This document shows, piece by piece, positions 51,137-60,660 of a stretch of 64,000 nt of DNA. The stretch comes from JALYUA01 sp038239305 (GTDB lineage: Bacteria; Acidobacteriota; Thermoanaerobaculia; UBA5066; Gp7-AA6), in contig JBBSEW010000001.1 in assembly GCA_038239305.1 (NCBI GenBank), forward strand, positions 1-64,000. Direction: 5' to 3'. Each line of letters begins with the position of its first letter. Within the stretch, counting starts at the first letter, position 1. Both the position numbers and the translations under genes were made by a program. The notes beneath the pieces are model-generated. The model saw only the letters and a program-made list of their open reading frames with translations. It was not told the origin of the DNA and searched no databases.

Positions 51137-51206
51137 CTATTCGTTCGAGACTCTATTCGTTCGAAGCGATTCGTTCGAGGCTAATCGTTCGAAGCGATTC
51201 GTTTCG
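51137..51206. repeat. Degenerate tandem ATTCGTTCGA array
   Basis: About five units of ATTCGTTCGA or ATCGTTCGA separated by 4-5 bp (AGCG, GACT, GGCT), immediately upstream of the small lipoprotein gene. Confidence 0.7.
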
Positions 51207-51368
51207 GGCCTCTCTCCGTGCCCGCTTCGCCGATGGGGGCCCGGCGTTCTCGGACGCAGAGTATTGCCCGCCCGGTCTTTTCCCGCGGACGCCTGCAACG
51301 CCAACTCTCCCCCACTCCCACTTCCGTCCGAATTTGGCCCCTCCTTCCGTAAAAATTCGGTACCTTTC

Positions 51369-51398
51369 GGCCGGAGCAGGCCGGAGCAGGCCGGAGCA
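51369..51398. repeat. Three tandem GGCCGGAGCA units
   Basis: Three exact 10-bp copies in the gap downstream of the receptor gene. Confidence 0.8.
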
Positions 51399-51556
51399 GC
51401 GTGCGGAGCCCGGGCATCCTCGACGCCGCCGGCGCCGCCTCGCCGCGGAACCAGCTCGGCAACGCCGCGAGCACGGCGATACCCGAGGAGAAAAAGGGCT
51501 CGGCCGGCCTGGACCGGACCGGGCCCCGATTCCTCCCCGTCATACGCTTCTCGCGC

Positions 51557-54500
51557 CTAGAACAGGACTCGCAGCCCGAGCTGCACCTGGCGCGGATCGC
51601 CGACTCCGCTCTGAACGGTGCCGTCGAAATTGAAGATGAGATTGGTGACCTCCGGCCGTCGCAGATTCTTACTGTTGAACACGTTGAAGACGTCGACCGC
51701 GGGCTCGATCGTGATCGCCGCGAACGTGAACGACTTCGAGATCCGGACGTCGAGCGAGTTGTACTGGTTGTCCTTGCGGCCCAGGTTGCGACGTGTCACG
51801 GTTCCGTCGGGATTGATCCGGTCCTGCGGCGTGTTCGTCGCCACGCCGTCCGCCGTCACATCGAGCGGTTGCGCGGAGCGGTAGGAATAGCGGAAGTTCA
51901 GGTCGACATCACCGGGCGCGCTCCAGAGAAACCACGCGTTCAGGCGGTGCCTCTGATCCCGATCCGAGTATCCCCATTCCCGGCTGAATTCGGCGGTGGG
52001 ATTCGACGGATCCTCGTGGATCGCCGCGTACCGGAACGTGAAGGGATCCCGCTCGTTGTCATCGTCGGACTTGTCCTTCGAGTACGTGTAATAGACCTGA
52101 AACCCGTAACGGTTCTCGTACCGCTTGTTGAAGCCGACCGTCCAGCCCCAGTAGCGGCTCTGCGCCGTCGATTCGACGGTCGTCAATACGCCGATCCCGT
52201 TGGAGCCGTTCGCGCCAAGCCCGGAGGACCAGGGCGACCCGAGGTCGGGCGAGTTGCGATCGACGAATCGCGTCAGGTGCACCGTCTTGGACATGTTGTA
52301 TTTGAGCGTTCCGGCCAGTCCGGGCACGATCTCCCGATCGACTCCGAGACTGACGGCGGTCGTTCGCGGGTTCTGAAAATTCCGATCCGTGACCGTCACA
52401 TCCGGATGATCCGGAACCGCCGGCAGATCGGCGGCCGGGATCAGGTTCGGATAGGCGGGAGGCAGCGGTCCGCCGAAATTCGCGAACGAGCTGTTGCGGA
52501 ATATCGATTCTCCGATGCTTCCATTCGTGTTGCGAGTCCCGGCGAGCACGAGACCGGGCACGCGCGCGTAGAAGAGCCCGCGGAGCCGCGCACCACGGTC
52601 TTTCCGTCGTTCAGCGGGTCCCAGGAGAGGGCGAGCCGCGGCTGCCACATCTTCTTGTCCGAAGGAATGGTTCCGTCGGACGGAAACTGCCGGCCGTTCG
52701 ACGTCTGTCCGATGAATCCCGAGAAAAACACCTGGCTCGGCGGTGTGATCGGATCGGGCTCGATCTCCGCTTCCCAGCGAACGCCCAGGGAAACCGTCAG
52801 CCCGGCGGTCGGCTGCCACGTGTCCTGCAGGAAGACGGCGGGCTCGGTCTGCCGGATGGTTTGCGTTCCGGCCTGGTCGGCCGTCAGTCCGCCGACCCCC
52901 GCGAACTGCAGGTACAGGAGCACGGGGCCCGTCACGGTCGTTCCAGCCGGACAGTGGCCGTCGCCGGCGGAGCCGCCGTTCGAGCACTCCACGTAGCTCG
53001 GGTTGTGGAGATAGTTCAGGAAACCGGTCGTCGAGCTGAAAATGAAGCGACCGTTCTCGAATCCGCGAAAGGTCTGAGACGCGTCCGTGCGGTTGTACTC
53101 GGCGCCGGCCTTCACCGTGTGCGAGCCGATGATGTAGGTGAAGTTGTCGTTCAGCTGAATACGGGTGTCGTGGTAGTCGACGGGGATGAAAAACGGCTCG
53201 CCGAAGCGGTAGCTCCGTGCGAAATCGAATGCGGTGTCGGGCAGCGGCCGATTCTGCCCGGCGATGTCCGGCCCATCGTACGAGCGCGGGCGGTCTTCGC
53301 GGGCCCACTGGCCGCGAAACTCGTTCGCCATGTTCCCGTTGAGAGTCGTCAGGAGGGAGAGCGTCCCCGAGTGGGAATCGTCCTTCTCGTCCGCGTTGGC
53401 GCTGCGACCCCAGGAGTCGACGTCGAAGGTGCCGTTCGGCTGGTCGGCCCACGTGTAGTTGTAGCGGCCGGTCGCGAGGTTGCGCGAGTTGACCTGCCAG
53501 TCGAACTTGCCGAGAAACACGCGGGCGTCGTTGCGGCGCTCGATCGGCAGATTCTCGCCCGGGCTCCCGAGAGCCGCGAAGGCCGCCACGACGTCCGGCT
53601 CGATCCGGTCGGGGTCCGTCTGCTTCGTCGCCCGTCCCTTCTGGACATCCGCGGAGAGAAAGTAAAAGAGCGAGTCCTTCAGGATCGGACCACCGAGTGT
53701 CGCGCCGCCCTGGATCTGACTGGAGTCGAATTCGGGCGACCGGCTTCCGTCGCCGTTTTCGGGACGCGCCGAAAGGTTGTGGTCCTTGTAGAAGAAATGC
53801 GCGCTGCCATGGGTATTGTTCGTGCCGGACTTCGTGATGACGTTCACGAATCCGGACGACGAGCGCCCGAACTCGGCGCTGGCGCCGTCGGCGACCACCA
53901 CCACTTCCTGGACGGCATCCAGGTTGAAAGTGAAGGGGGGCCGCTGACCGCCGCGCTGCTCTCCGAAGAAGGGGTTATTGAAATCGGCGCCGTCCACCGA
54001 AATGTTGTTCTGAATACCCTTCTGTCCGTTGACCGAAAGCTCGTCCCCGTCCGGACCCTGGACCGTGGTCACGCCCGGAGTGAGCTTGGTGAAATCGAGG
54101 AAGTTCCGGCCGTTGTTCGGCAGGCTCTGAACCGCGCGCTCGTCGATCCGCGTCGAGCCCTCGGTGCGAGCCGACTCGATCACCGGCGCTTCGGCCGTCA
54201 CCTTTATCTCCTGGGTCACGGTGGAGAGCTCGAGGCGGAGGGCCAGGTTGATCGTCTGCCCGACCTCGAGGCGCACACCTTCCCGAACGAGAGTCCGAAA
54301 TCCGGACAGCGAAATCGTGATCCGGTAGGGGCCGAGGGGAAGGAGCACCCCCCGGAAACGGCCTTCCCGATCGGCCGTCGCGGTCTGCTCGAAATTCGTG
54401 TCCAGATTCCGCAGAGCGATGGTCGCTCCCGGGAGAACCCCCGAGTTGGCATCCGAAACCGTTCCCTGAATCACGCCGGTCGTCGCCTGAGATTGACCGA

Positions 54501-54567
54501 CCATGACGGCCGTGGCCGAGGCGAAGCACACGATGAGCAACAGGACGCGGGCGAGAAACCTCGTCAT
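51557..54567 (-). pseudogene. TonB-dependent receptor (Oar-like), interrupted by one frameshift
   Basis: About 1,000 codons of an outer-membrane receptor. A signal peptide (FLARVLLLIVCFASATAVMV) is followed by a carboxypeptidase-regulatory beta domain (GVIQGTVSDANSGVLPGATI, about 30-115), the plug (LPNNGRNFLDFTKLTPGVTT) and a long barrel ending in the terminal aromatic of VQLGLRVLF. Reading is continuous to KTVVRGSAG near 52585, then homologous barrel sequence LFYARVPGLVLAGTRN continues in another frame. One added base near 52578-52585 (CCCGCGG) would restore one frame. This is either a real loss or a sequence error. GAGGAGG precedes the ATG. Substrate unknown; such receptors often take up glycans or peptides. 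Confidence 0.85.
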
Positions 54568-54607
54568 GACACCTCCTCGATTGTGAATTCCGGATGAACT
54601 GACTCCG

Positions 54608-54637
54608 ATCCTGCCAATGGAGAAGGGCGGCGGTCAA
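54608..54637 (-). promoter_or_regulatory. Putative promoter of the TonB-dependent receptor
   Basis: On the minus strand TTGACC (54637-54632) and CAGGAT (54613-54608) are 18 bp apart, about 40 bp before the start codon. A strong ribosome binding site lies between. Confidence 0.4.
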
Positions 54638-54736
54638 GAACGAATGTGGAGAGACGTGTAAAGTTTTCCGCGGGCGGGTAACGGTCACGCGACCGCCTGG
54701 TGGATGAGGGCGCTCGGGTCGCCGCGCGCCGGACTC

Positions 54737-54774
54737 CGACGTGCGGTCCGGTCATCGACGTGCGGTCCGATCAT
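54737..54774. repeat. Tandem 19-bp duplication
   Basis: CGACGTGCGGTCCGGTCAT is followed directly by a second copy with one mismatch (G to A). Confidence 0.8.
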
Positions 54775-54923
54775 GCGGCACGCGTCTCTCTTTCAGGCTT
54801 TTCAGGCTTTTCAGGTCGGGGTCGAAGCCTCACCACCGTTACGCCGACGTCGGCGGGAGTACGAAGTGCGGCGTGCCGAGTGCCGAGTCCCGCCGAACGA
54901 GAAGGATCAGACAGTGGGCGAGT

Positions 54924-54929
54924 TAAACT
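54924..54929 (+). promoter_or_regulatory. Putative -10 (TAAACT) of tRNA-Gln
   Basis: TTAAACT lies 9 bp before the first base of the mature tRNA. Confidence 0.45.
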
Positions 54930-54938
54930 CGGACCCGT

Positions 54939-55014
54939 TGGGGCGTCGCCAAATTGGTAAGGCACCGGCCTTTGGAGCCGGCATTTCTAGGTTCGAGTCC
55001 TAGCGCCCCAGCCA
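54939..55014 (+). tRNA. tRNA-Gln (anticodon TTG)
   Basis: Complete cloverleaf: acceptor TGGGGCG pairs with CGCCCCA, D arm GCC...GGC, anticodon stem CCGGC/GCCGG with loop CTTTGGA (anticodon TTG, reading CAA/CAG), T arm TAGG-TTCGAGT-CCTA, discriminator G at 55011 and encoded CCA at 55012-55014. In many Gram-negative phyla this tRNA sits between ispE and prs. Here it is separated from prs by the receptor and lipoprotein genes. Confidence 0.95.
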
Positions 55015-55103
55015 TCAAGGTGGAAACCTCCCGTCTTCGCCCTCCCGGCTCGTCGCGGACGAGACTTCTGCCCGGCCCCCCCTCGACTCGGATCGGAATC
55101 CCG

Positions 55104-55442
55104 TCAGACTCCCTGGAGCGTCGGCGGCTCGGCGAAGACTTCTTCCGTCCGGGCCCCCGCATCCGAAGACGAATCGGCGCCGCCAGATTGCGTGCGCGAC
55201 CGCGCATACTCGTCCAGAATCATCTTTTCCATGCGCTCGCGTGTCTCGCGATTCAGAGGATGGGCGATGTCCTTGAACTCCCCGTTTTTCTTCCGCTTGG
55301 AGGGCATGGAGATGAAAAGACCGTTTGGCCCGTGAATCACCTTGAGATCGGAAACCAGAAAGCAGTCATCGAGGACGATCGAGACGTAAGCCTTGAGCTT
55401 TTCCTCGTCGACGGGGAAAACCTTTACCTGTGTGATGTCCAC
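55104..55442 (-). CDS. spoVG: SpoVG family RNA-binding regulator
   Basis: A 112-residue protein. VKVFPVDEEKLKAYVSIVLDD, IHGPNGLFISMPSKRKKNG and FKDIAHPLNRETRERME are the SpoVG core, a site-specific nucleic-acid-binding fold. It occurs in many non-spore-formers, where its targets are mostly unknown. The last ~30 residues are a Ser/Glu-rich tail. The start is a GTG located 19 bp inside the ispE 3' end, so the two are translationally linked. Confidence 0.93.
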   Translation of the reverse strand: MDITQVKVFPVDEEKLKAYVSIVLDDCFLVSDLKVIHGPNGLFISMPSKRKKNGEFKDIAHPLNRETRERMEKMILDEYARSRTQSGGADSSSDAGARTEEVFAEPPTLQGV

Positions 55443-56308
55443 TGCGAACCTCCGGGAGGCGAGGTCCGGCGTCGGAACTCTCGTCGGCCGAGGGTCCGGG
55501 CTCTCAAGATCTCCGCCTCAGGATGACGTTGCGCCAGAAGATGTTCCGCCCCGGGTTTCGCGCCGAAGAGGACGATCGTCGAGCCGGATCCGGTCATTGC
55601 CGACTCGCGAGCCGCCTCCGCCGCGGATTCCAGATAGGCCTTCATCGCAACCTCCATCCTTAGCACGGGGGATGCCATCTCATTTGGTCCGAAAAAGCGT
55701 GCCGACGTATCGACCTCGAGGCGCACGGGCAGAGTCGCCGGACCCGTGCGACCTCTCGCGAGCTCCGCGAAAGCGTCGCGGGTCGAGATGGGAAATGGCG
55801 GAAAAAAGAGGAGAAGGTCGGCATCCGGCTCGTCGGGAAGAGAGCGGATGTGCTCGCCCCGGCCGGACACCTCGGCTTCCCCGCCGACGAGGAAATAGGG
55901 AACGTCGCTACCGAGGGCGAGCGCCAGCGGGGCCAACCGCTCTTCCGGAAAATCCGGGGCCCAGAGCAGGCGGAGAAGCCGGAGTGTCGACGCCGCATCG
56001 GAGCTCCCGCCTCCGAGGCCCGCGCCGATTGGCACGCGCTTTTCGAGAACGATCCGCGCCCGGGGCTCGATCGCGAGCTCTCCCGCGAGGGATCGCGCGG
56101 CGGCAAGCACGAGATTCTCGCCGGACCCGGGGATAGGGCGTCCGGACGCGACGAGCTCGAGAACCTCGGCCGGCCCGACGGTGATCGTGTCGGCGAGATC
56201 GATCGAGGAGAAGCGAGAGAGCAGCGCGTGGTATCCGTCGGGACGCCGCGGCCCGACCCGCAGCTCCCGGTTGATCTTGGACGGCGCCTCCGCGGTCAGG
56301 AGCGTCAC
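55424..56308 (-). CDS. ispE: 4-diphosphocytidyl-2-C-methyl-D-erythritol kinase
   Basis: A 294-residue GHMP kinase of the MEP isoprenoid pathway. APSKINRELRVGPRRPDGYH near the start, the ATP-binding PIGAGLGGGSSDAAS near residue 90-105, and the C-terminal MTGSGSTIVLFGAKPGAE glycine-rich motif are typical. GTG at 56308 overlaps the stop of the LolB-like gene (GTGA) and removes a non-homologous N-terminal stretch. Confidence 0.93.
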   Translation of the reverse strand: MTLLTAEAPSKINRELRVGPRRPDGYHALLSRFSSIDLADTITVGPAEVLELVASGRPIPGSGENLVLAAARSLAGELAIEPRARIVLEKRVPIGAGLGGGSSDAASTLRLLRLLWAPDFPEERLAPLALALGSDVPYFLVGGEAEVSGRGEHIRSLPDEPDADLLLFFPPFPISTRDAFAELARGRTGPATLPVRLEVDTSARFFGPNEMASPVLRMEVAMKAYLESAAEAARESAMTGSGSTIVLFGAKPGAEHLLAQRHPEAEILRARTLGRREFRRRTSPPGGSQWTSHR

Positions 56309-56955
56309 GGGACCGGCTCTCTCGCCTGGAGCACGAGTCGGAGGCTGTTCCCCGTCCGGATGTCGGTCAGCGTGAGAGCGGGTGGCCACGGTGCGGGATC
56401 GCCGTCGTAAAGAACCTCGACCGTCCCCTGGGCGCGTTCGACGCGCAGGCTCCGCAGTCGTGAGCCGGCAACGTCGAGCACCGCGCGCGCCTCAACCCGG
56501 CCTCCCCCGTCCCAGATCAGGGAGGCGTCGCCCCCCTCGATTCCGTCCACGCGCGGCGAGCCCGATTTCCAGATTCCGCCGAGAAGCCAGAGCAGCGCCT
56601 CGGGCTCGATCTCGATTCGCGGGAATTTCTCTCCGTGCAGAGCGCCACCCGAATACTCGGCCAGCGTCGAGCCGAACGGGCCCGACAGAGTTCCATGGAC
56701 GTCCGGGGCCGTCACGAGCGCCAAGAGTCCCGACACCGATACAAGTCCCTGCCGGATCTTCGCGTCGTAGAGAAGCCGGGACGGACCCGCGGTTTCCGCC
56801 CGAGCGATCGCCGAGTTCCATGCCCGGAGGGCGCCTCGAGCCTGGTCTTCGCCGGCCGGAAGAAAATGCCGGGGAGCCGGGCGCGAAGCGCATGCCGCCG
56901 CGAGAAGGAGGGCGGCGACGATCGAGATGCCCGCCGGAACGCGGGAATCCTGCAC
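56305..56955 (-). CDS. LolB-like/DUF4292-type lipoprotein
   Basis: A 216-residue lipoprotein: signal GISIVAALLLAAACA with lipobox LAAAC. The mature part has LolB-like beta segments (LLYDAKIRQGLVSVSGLLAL, FGSTLAEYSGGALHGEKFPR, LRLVLQAREP). Such proteins can accept or insert lipoproteins at the outer membrane; LolB or DUF4292 identity is uncertain because the sequence is divergent. It precedes ispE with a 4-bp overlap, as lolB does in Gammaproteobacteria. GTG start at 56955. Confidence 0.7.
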   Translation of the reverse strand: MQDSRVPAGISIVAALLLAAACASRPAPRHFLPAGEDQARGALRAWNSAIARAETAGPSRLLYDAKIRQGLVSVSGLLALVTAPDVHGTLSGPFGSTLAEYSGGALHGEKFPRIEIEPEALLWLLGGIWKSGSPRVDGIEGGDASLIWDGGGRVEARAVLDVAGSRLRSLRVERAQGTVEVLYDGDPAPWPPALTLTDIRTGNSLRLVLQAREPVP

Positions 56956-57060
56956 GGGACTCCCGGCTGCATCCGGGCCGCGGAGCGGGCCGTGAGCGGT
57001 CAGGCTCTGACCTCGGAAGCATCGCCGGCCGCGGCCCGCTCGACTCCCATCGAAACCGGA

Positions 57061-59025
57061 TTACGGCTTGGCCGTCAGTTTCGGCCGCGCCTTCTTCAGT
57101 TTTTCTTTGACTCTCTCCGGATCGTCGGGCTTCAGAGTCAAGGACCGCTCCCAGTGGCGGACGGCATCGTCGAGGCGGCCCTGACGCTCCAGCAGGTCGC
57201 CGAGGTGCTCCTCGATCGTCGCGTCGTCCGGGTCCCGGCGCTCCGCTTCGCGCAGATTCTTTTCCGCGAGCTCGAGCTTGCCCAGCCGGAAATACGCCCA
57301 GCCGAGGGAATCGAGATAGGCGCCGTTGCGCGGCTCGCGGGCGACGGCCTTCTCCAGAAACGAGCGCGCGCGATCCAGATGCATACCCTTGTCAGCCCAC
57401 ATGTAACCGAGATAGTTGAGCGTCGCGGCGTCATTCGGCCTTTTCTCGAGGAGCTGCAGGAAGAGCTTCTCCGCTTCCTCCGACGACCCGGCCCGTTCGA
57501 GAGTCGAAGCGAGGCGGAACAGGACGTCCGTGCTCTCGGGAAAGCGAGCGGATGCGTCGCGCGCGGTTTTCGAGGCTGCCGCGTAGTCCTTCAGCCGGAC
57601 CTGCGCGTCGGCGGCCGCGAGGACTCGCTCGAGCTCCGGCGACACGGCCATGCGGGCGAAGGAGGCCGCGCTTCCCGTCTTGTCGCCCGCTCTCGCCTGA
57701 AACTCGGCCACCGCGGCCTCCCACTCGAAGCTCCTCGGCTCCAGGGCGAGAGCGGCCTTTGCTTTCGCGAGACCGTACGTCCAGTCGTCGGAGTCCCGCG
57801 CGGAGGCCAGCAGAAGCCGCATCGCGCGACCGTCGACGGCCTTGCCGGAGGTCGCGATCGGCTCCAGGCGCTTGCGGGAGGCGGCATAATTCTTCTCGAG
57901 GTACTCCATGTATCCGAGCTCCCGCGTGGCCCACAGGCGCTGCTCGGTTGCCTTGGGGTCGGCGCCGGCGCGCTTCAAGCTGTCCTCGAAGAGAGCCTGA
58001 GCTTCGGGGAAGCGGCGCTCGCGGAGCAGCTCGGCCGCCAGGGCGCGTCGCGAGCCTTCGTCCTCCGCGTCGGATTTCAGAAGGTCACGGAGGATCTTCT
58101 CGCCGCCGGCGACGTCGCCTTTTTCGAACAGGACCTGCGCGAGAAGGCGACGGATGTCCCGGTTTTCGGGCCGGCGCGTCGCGAGCTCACGCGCCCGCTT
58201 CTCGGCGTCTTCGAATCGTCCGGCGCGCGCGAGATCGAGCGTGATCCTCTCCTCGACCGCCGGATTCTCGGGATCCTTCTTCTGCAGGTCCGCGAGAAGC
58301 TTCAGCGCCTCGTCGTAGCGGTCGTCTTCCTCGTAAACGTCGATGAGGGCGGCGGAGACTTCGCGGTCCGTCGGATCCGCTTCGAGGAGACGGAGATAGA
58401 GGGCCTGGGCGTCCGCGGATCGTCCGGTCTTCGCGCGAGCTTCCGCGGACATGCGGAGGAGAGCCGGCTGCGAAGCCGTCTCGGGGAGCTCATCGAGAAG
58501 CTGCGCCGCTTCTCCCGCGCGGCCGCGGGCCAGCAGCGCCCGGGCGAGCGTCGCCGCCGTGGCGACGTCGTTCGGAGCGAGCTTGCGCGCGATTTGCAGC
58601 TCGTCGATTCCCCGGTCCACGCGGGCGACGTCCTTCTCCCCGGCGGCGAGCTCCAAGCTTCCCAGGAGGCGATGCGCTTCGGCCATCCTGGGGTCGAGGC
58701 GAACGGCCTCGCGCGCCTGTTTGACCGCCTCGTCCTGGACGTTGAGATCCCTCAAGAGCTGGGCATACTCGAAGCGGATGACCGCGTCGTCCGCGATCCG
58801 CTCGATCACCTTGCGGTAGAGGTCGAGGGCCTCCCGGTACTGGCCGTCGCTGACGGCACTCCGGGCCCGGAGATAGAGCTTGCGGGTGTCCCGGTCGCTC
58901 GCGGCGGACGATGCGGGAGGAGCCCCGGGTGTCACGGGAGCCGCGGGCGTAACGGGAACCGCGGAAGCCGCAGCGGTCAGGAGGAAGAGAGAGACGAGAG
59001 CGAGGGAACGCGTGAAATGGCGCAT
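57061..59025 (-). CDS. Exported TPR-repeat protein
   Basis: A 654-residue protein with a signal peptide (FTRSLALVSLFLLTAAASA) and at least a dozen tetratricopeptide repeats from about residue 50 to the end, for example LYRKVIERIADDAVIRFEYA and YLDSLGWAYFRLGKLELAEK. It probably acts as a periplasmic or outer-membrane assembly scaffold. ATG at 59025 is chosen because the signal begins there. TAAATT ends 7 bp upstream and no ribosome binding site is seen. It is divergent from the MshEN gene and followed by the LolB-like gene 105 bp later. Confidence 0.88.
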   Translation of the reverse strand: MRHFTRSLALVSLFLLTAAASAVPVTPAAPVTPGAPPASSAASDRDTRKLYLRARSAVSDGQYREALDLYRKVIERIADDAVIRFEYAQLLRDLNVQDEAVKQAREAVRLDPRMAEAHRLLGSLELAAGEKDVARVDRGIDELQIARKLAPNDVATAATLARALLARGRAGEAAQLLDELPETASQPALLRMSAEARAKTGRSADAQALYLRLLEADPTDREVSAALIDVYEEDDRYDEALKLLADLQKKDPENPAVEERITLDLARAGRFEDAEKRARELATRRPENRDIRRLLAQVLFEKGDVAGGEKILRDLLKSDAEDEGSRRALAAELLRERRFPEAQALFEDSLKRAGADPKATEQRLWATRELGYMEYLEKNYAASRKRLEPIATSGKAVDGRAMRLLLASARDSDDWTYGLAKAKAALALEPRSFEWEAAVAEFQARAGDKTGSAASFARMAVSPELERVLAAADAQVRLKDYAAASKTARDASARFPESTDVLFRLASTLERAGSSEEAEKLFLQLLEKRPNDAATLNYLGYMWADKGMHLDRARSFLEKAVAREPRNGAYLDSLGWAYFRLGKLELAEKNLREAERRDPDDATIEEHLGDLLERQGRLDDAVRHWERSLTLKPDDPERVKEKLKKARPKLTAKP

Positions 59026-59032
59026 CCCGGGC

Positions 59033-59038
59033 AATTTA
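59033..59038 (-). promoter_or_regulatory. Putative -10 (TAAATT) 7 bp before the TPR gene
   Basis: TANNNT hexamer in the short gap between divergent genes; consistent with a leaderless transcript. Confidence 0.45.
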
Positions 59039-59122
59039 GCACGCCCCGGGCCGTCCGTCCGAGGCCTCGCGGGGAGTCCGCGGCGCGGAACCGTACGATC
59101 TACGCCATAATCGAAGACTGAC

Positions 59123-60607
59123 ATGACTCGTCTCGGTCAGCTCCTCGTTCGGGCCGATCTCGTCTCGGAAAATAACCTCGCTCGCGCGCTCGGCGTTCAG
59201 AACTTCGCCGGGGGCCGGATCGGCACGCTGCTGCTCGAGCGCGGCTCGGTTTCCGAAGACGATCTCGGCAAGACGCTGGCCCTCCAGCACGGGGTCGAGT
59301 ACGTCCCGTGGAAGCTCCTGGCGGACGTGGCTCCCATCGTGATCGCGGCGCTCCCCGCCAAGTTCGCGATCAAGCATGCGGCAGTCCCCTACGACCGGTC
59401 TGAAAACGCCATCAAGCTCGCCCTGCGGGATCCCGCGGACCTGCGCATCCTGGACGAGCTCTTCTTCGTGACCGGGCGCAAGATCATCGCGAGCGTGGCG
59501 CCCGAGGTCCGCATCTACCAGGCGCTCGAGAAGTACTACGGGGAGAGGCGCACCCCGCGCTACGCGATACTCGCGGAAAAGCTGTCGCGCCCCGCCCGCG
59601 GATCGAGGGCTGCCGCTCCCCCGCCGCCTCCCCAGTTCTTTCCGGAGCCGGAGCGCCCTTCCCGTCCGCTGCCCGAGCCGGCGGAGATCTGGGGGGACGC
59701 GCACGACACGGATCTGAGCGCCCCGCCTCCCATCACCCAGTCTTGGAAGCTCCCGGATCAGAAGGGCGGCTGGGCGGGCGAGTCGTCCATGCGGACTCCC
59801 CGGCTTTCCGCCGAGATCCAGCCGATCTCGTGGGAGGAGATGCCTCCTTCGCCTTCGCTATGGACGCAGGAAACGGCCGCGGGAATCGGGGCGTCCTCCG
59901 AGACCCCGGATGCGGGAGAAAAGGCGGGAGAGGAGGCGGGAGAGGAGAAGAAGAAGGCGGCCGGCCGAAAAGAGGCCTCGCAATCAGCCGGGATCTCGGC
60001 CGTCGCCGCACCGCCGGAAACCGCAGCGCCACGGCCGGCTTCGGCTCCCGAGCTCTCCCTCGTTTCCGCACCGCTCGCACCGCTGGCTCCTGCGTTCCCC
60101 GGCACCGCGCCCCCCGTGGGATATCCGAAAGTCCCGACTGCGGCCGATTTTCCCGAGGTTGTGGCCGCGACCGATCGGGATTCGATCGGCCGGGCCGTCC
60201 TGTCGGCCTTGAGCCGATTCCCCGCGGCGGCGCTTTTCGCCGCGCGGCCCGACGCCGTGGCCGGGTGGGCCGCCTCGGGAGCAATCGACTTCGAGATCGT
60301 CCGCCGGATCACCATCCCCTGGACGGATCCCTCGGTCTTCCTGAACGTCCGTCTCTCGCGGTCCTTTTATCTCGGCCCTCTGCTCAATCTTCCGCAGCAT
60401 CGGGATCTGGCCGAGGCCCTGGGCGGCTGGCCGGACGAGATCGTGGTTCAGCCCGTCCTCATGAAGGAGAAGCCCGTCGCGTTCCTGGTCGCGCTCGGCC
60501 ACACCGAAGGAATCACGCCGCTCGATCTCGTCTATCTCCGGGAGCTCGGCGAAGCCGCCTCGAAGGCGTTCGCGGCAGCCATCCGTCTGAAGAAGAAAGA
60601 GATATAA
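59123..60607 (+). CDS. MshEN (GspE N-terminal) domain protein without ATPase, paralogue 1
   Basis: A 494-residue soluble protein. The N-terminus carries a doubled MshEN motif: RLGQLLVRADLVSENNLARA and then GRIGTLLLERGSVSEDDLGK (residues 3-55), the c-di-GMP-binding pattern of type II/IV secretion ATPases. No Walker A/B follows, so it is not a motor. A Pro/Ala/Glu-rich linker (about 155-345) leads to a C-terminal GAF-like domain (about 360-490; IPWTDPSVFLNVRLSRSFYL). The second paralogue at 61039 has the same layout. CATAAT lies 12 bp before the ATG, with no ribosome binding site. Confidence 0.82.
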   Translation: MTRLGQLLVRADLVSENNLARALGVQNFAGGRIGTLLLERGSVSEDDLGKTLALQHGVEYVPWKLLADVAPIVIAALPAKFAIKHAAVPYDRSENAIKLALRDPADLRILDELFFVTGRKIIASVAPEVRIYQALEKYYGERRTPRYAILAEKLSRPARGSRAAAPPPPPQFFPEPERPSRPLPEPAEIWGDAHDTDLSAPPPITQSWKLPDQKGGWAGESSMRTPRLSAEIQPISWEEMPPSPSLWTQETAAGIGASSETPDAGEKAGEEAGEEKKKAAGRKEASQSAGISAVAAPPETAAPRPASAPELSLVSAPLAPLAPAFPGTAPPVGYPKVPTAADFPEVVAATDRDSIGRAVLSALSRFPAAALFAARPDAVAGWAASGAIDFEIVRRITIPWTDPSVFLNVRLSRSFYLGPLLNLPQHRDLAEALGGWPDEIVVQPVLMKEKPVAFLVALGHTEGITPLDLVYLRELGEAASKAFAAAIRLKKKEI

Positions 60608-60660
60608 TCTCTCACCCGTTCCCCGCGTGAGGCGTTCCCGGCAGGAGGAGAGAGGAAGAC

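Larger units (their letters stand above)
51124..51556. other. 433-bp gap with tandem repeats, no gene seen
   Basis: Holds a degenerate ATTCGTTCGA array (51137-51206), an 8-bp dyad CCGAATTT/AAATTCGG (51328-51335 and 51353-51360) and three GGCCGGAGCA units (51369-51398). A 120-codon minus-strand frame here has no recognisable features and is not called. Confidence 0.5.
54568..54938. other. 371-bp gap upstream of the receptor gene and tRNA-Gln
   Basis: No gene. It contains the putative receptor promoter (54608-54637), a tandem 19-bp duplication (54737-54774), short CAGGCTTTT repeats (54794-54815) and the -10 element of tRNA-Gln. Confidence 0.5.

Noticed and set aside
51181..51543. 120-codon minus-strand frame downstream of the receptor gene
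   Set aside because: No ribosome binding site, no domain or signal, and it runs through tandem repeats.
56635..59121. 828-codon plus-strand frame across the TPR gene
   Set aside because: Antisense to a signal-peptide TPR protein, no domain features.
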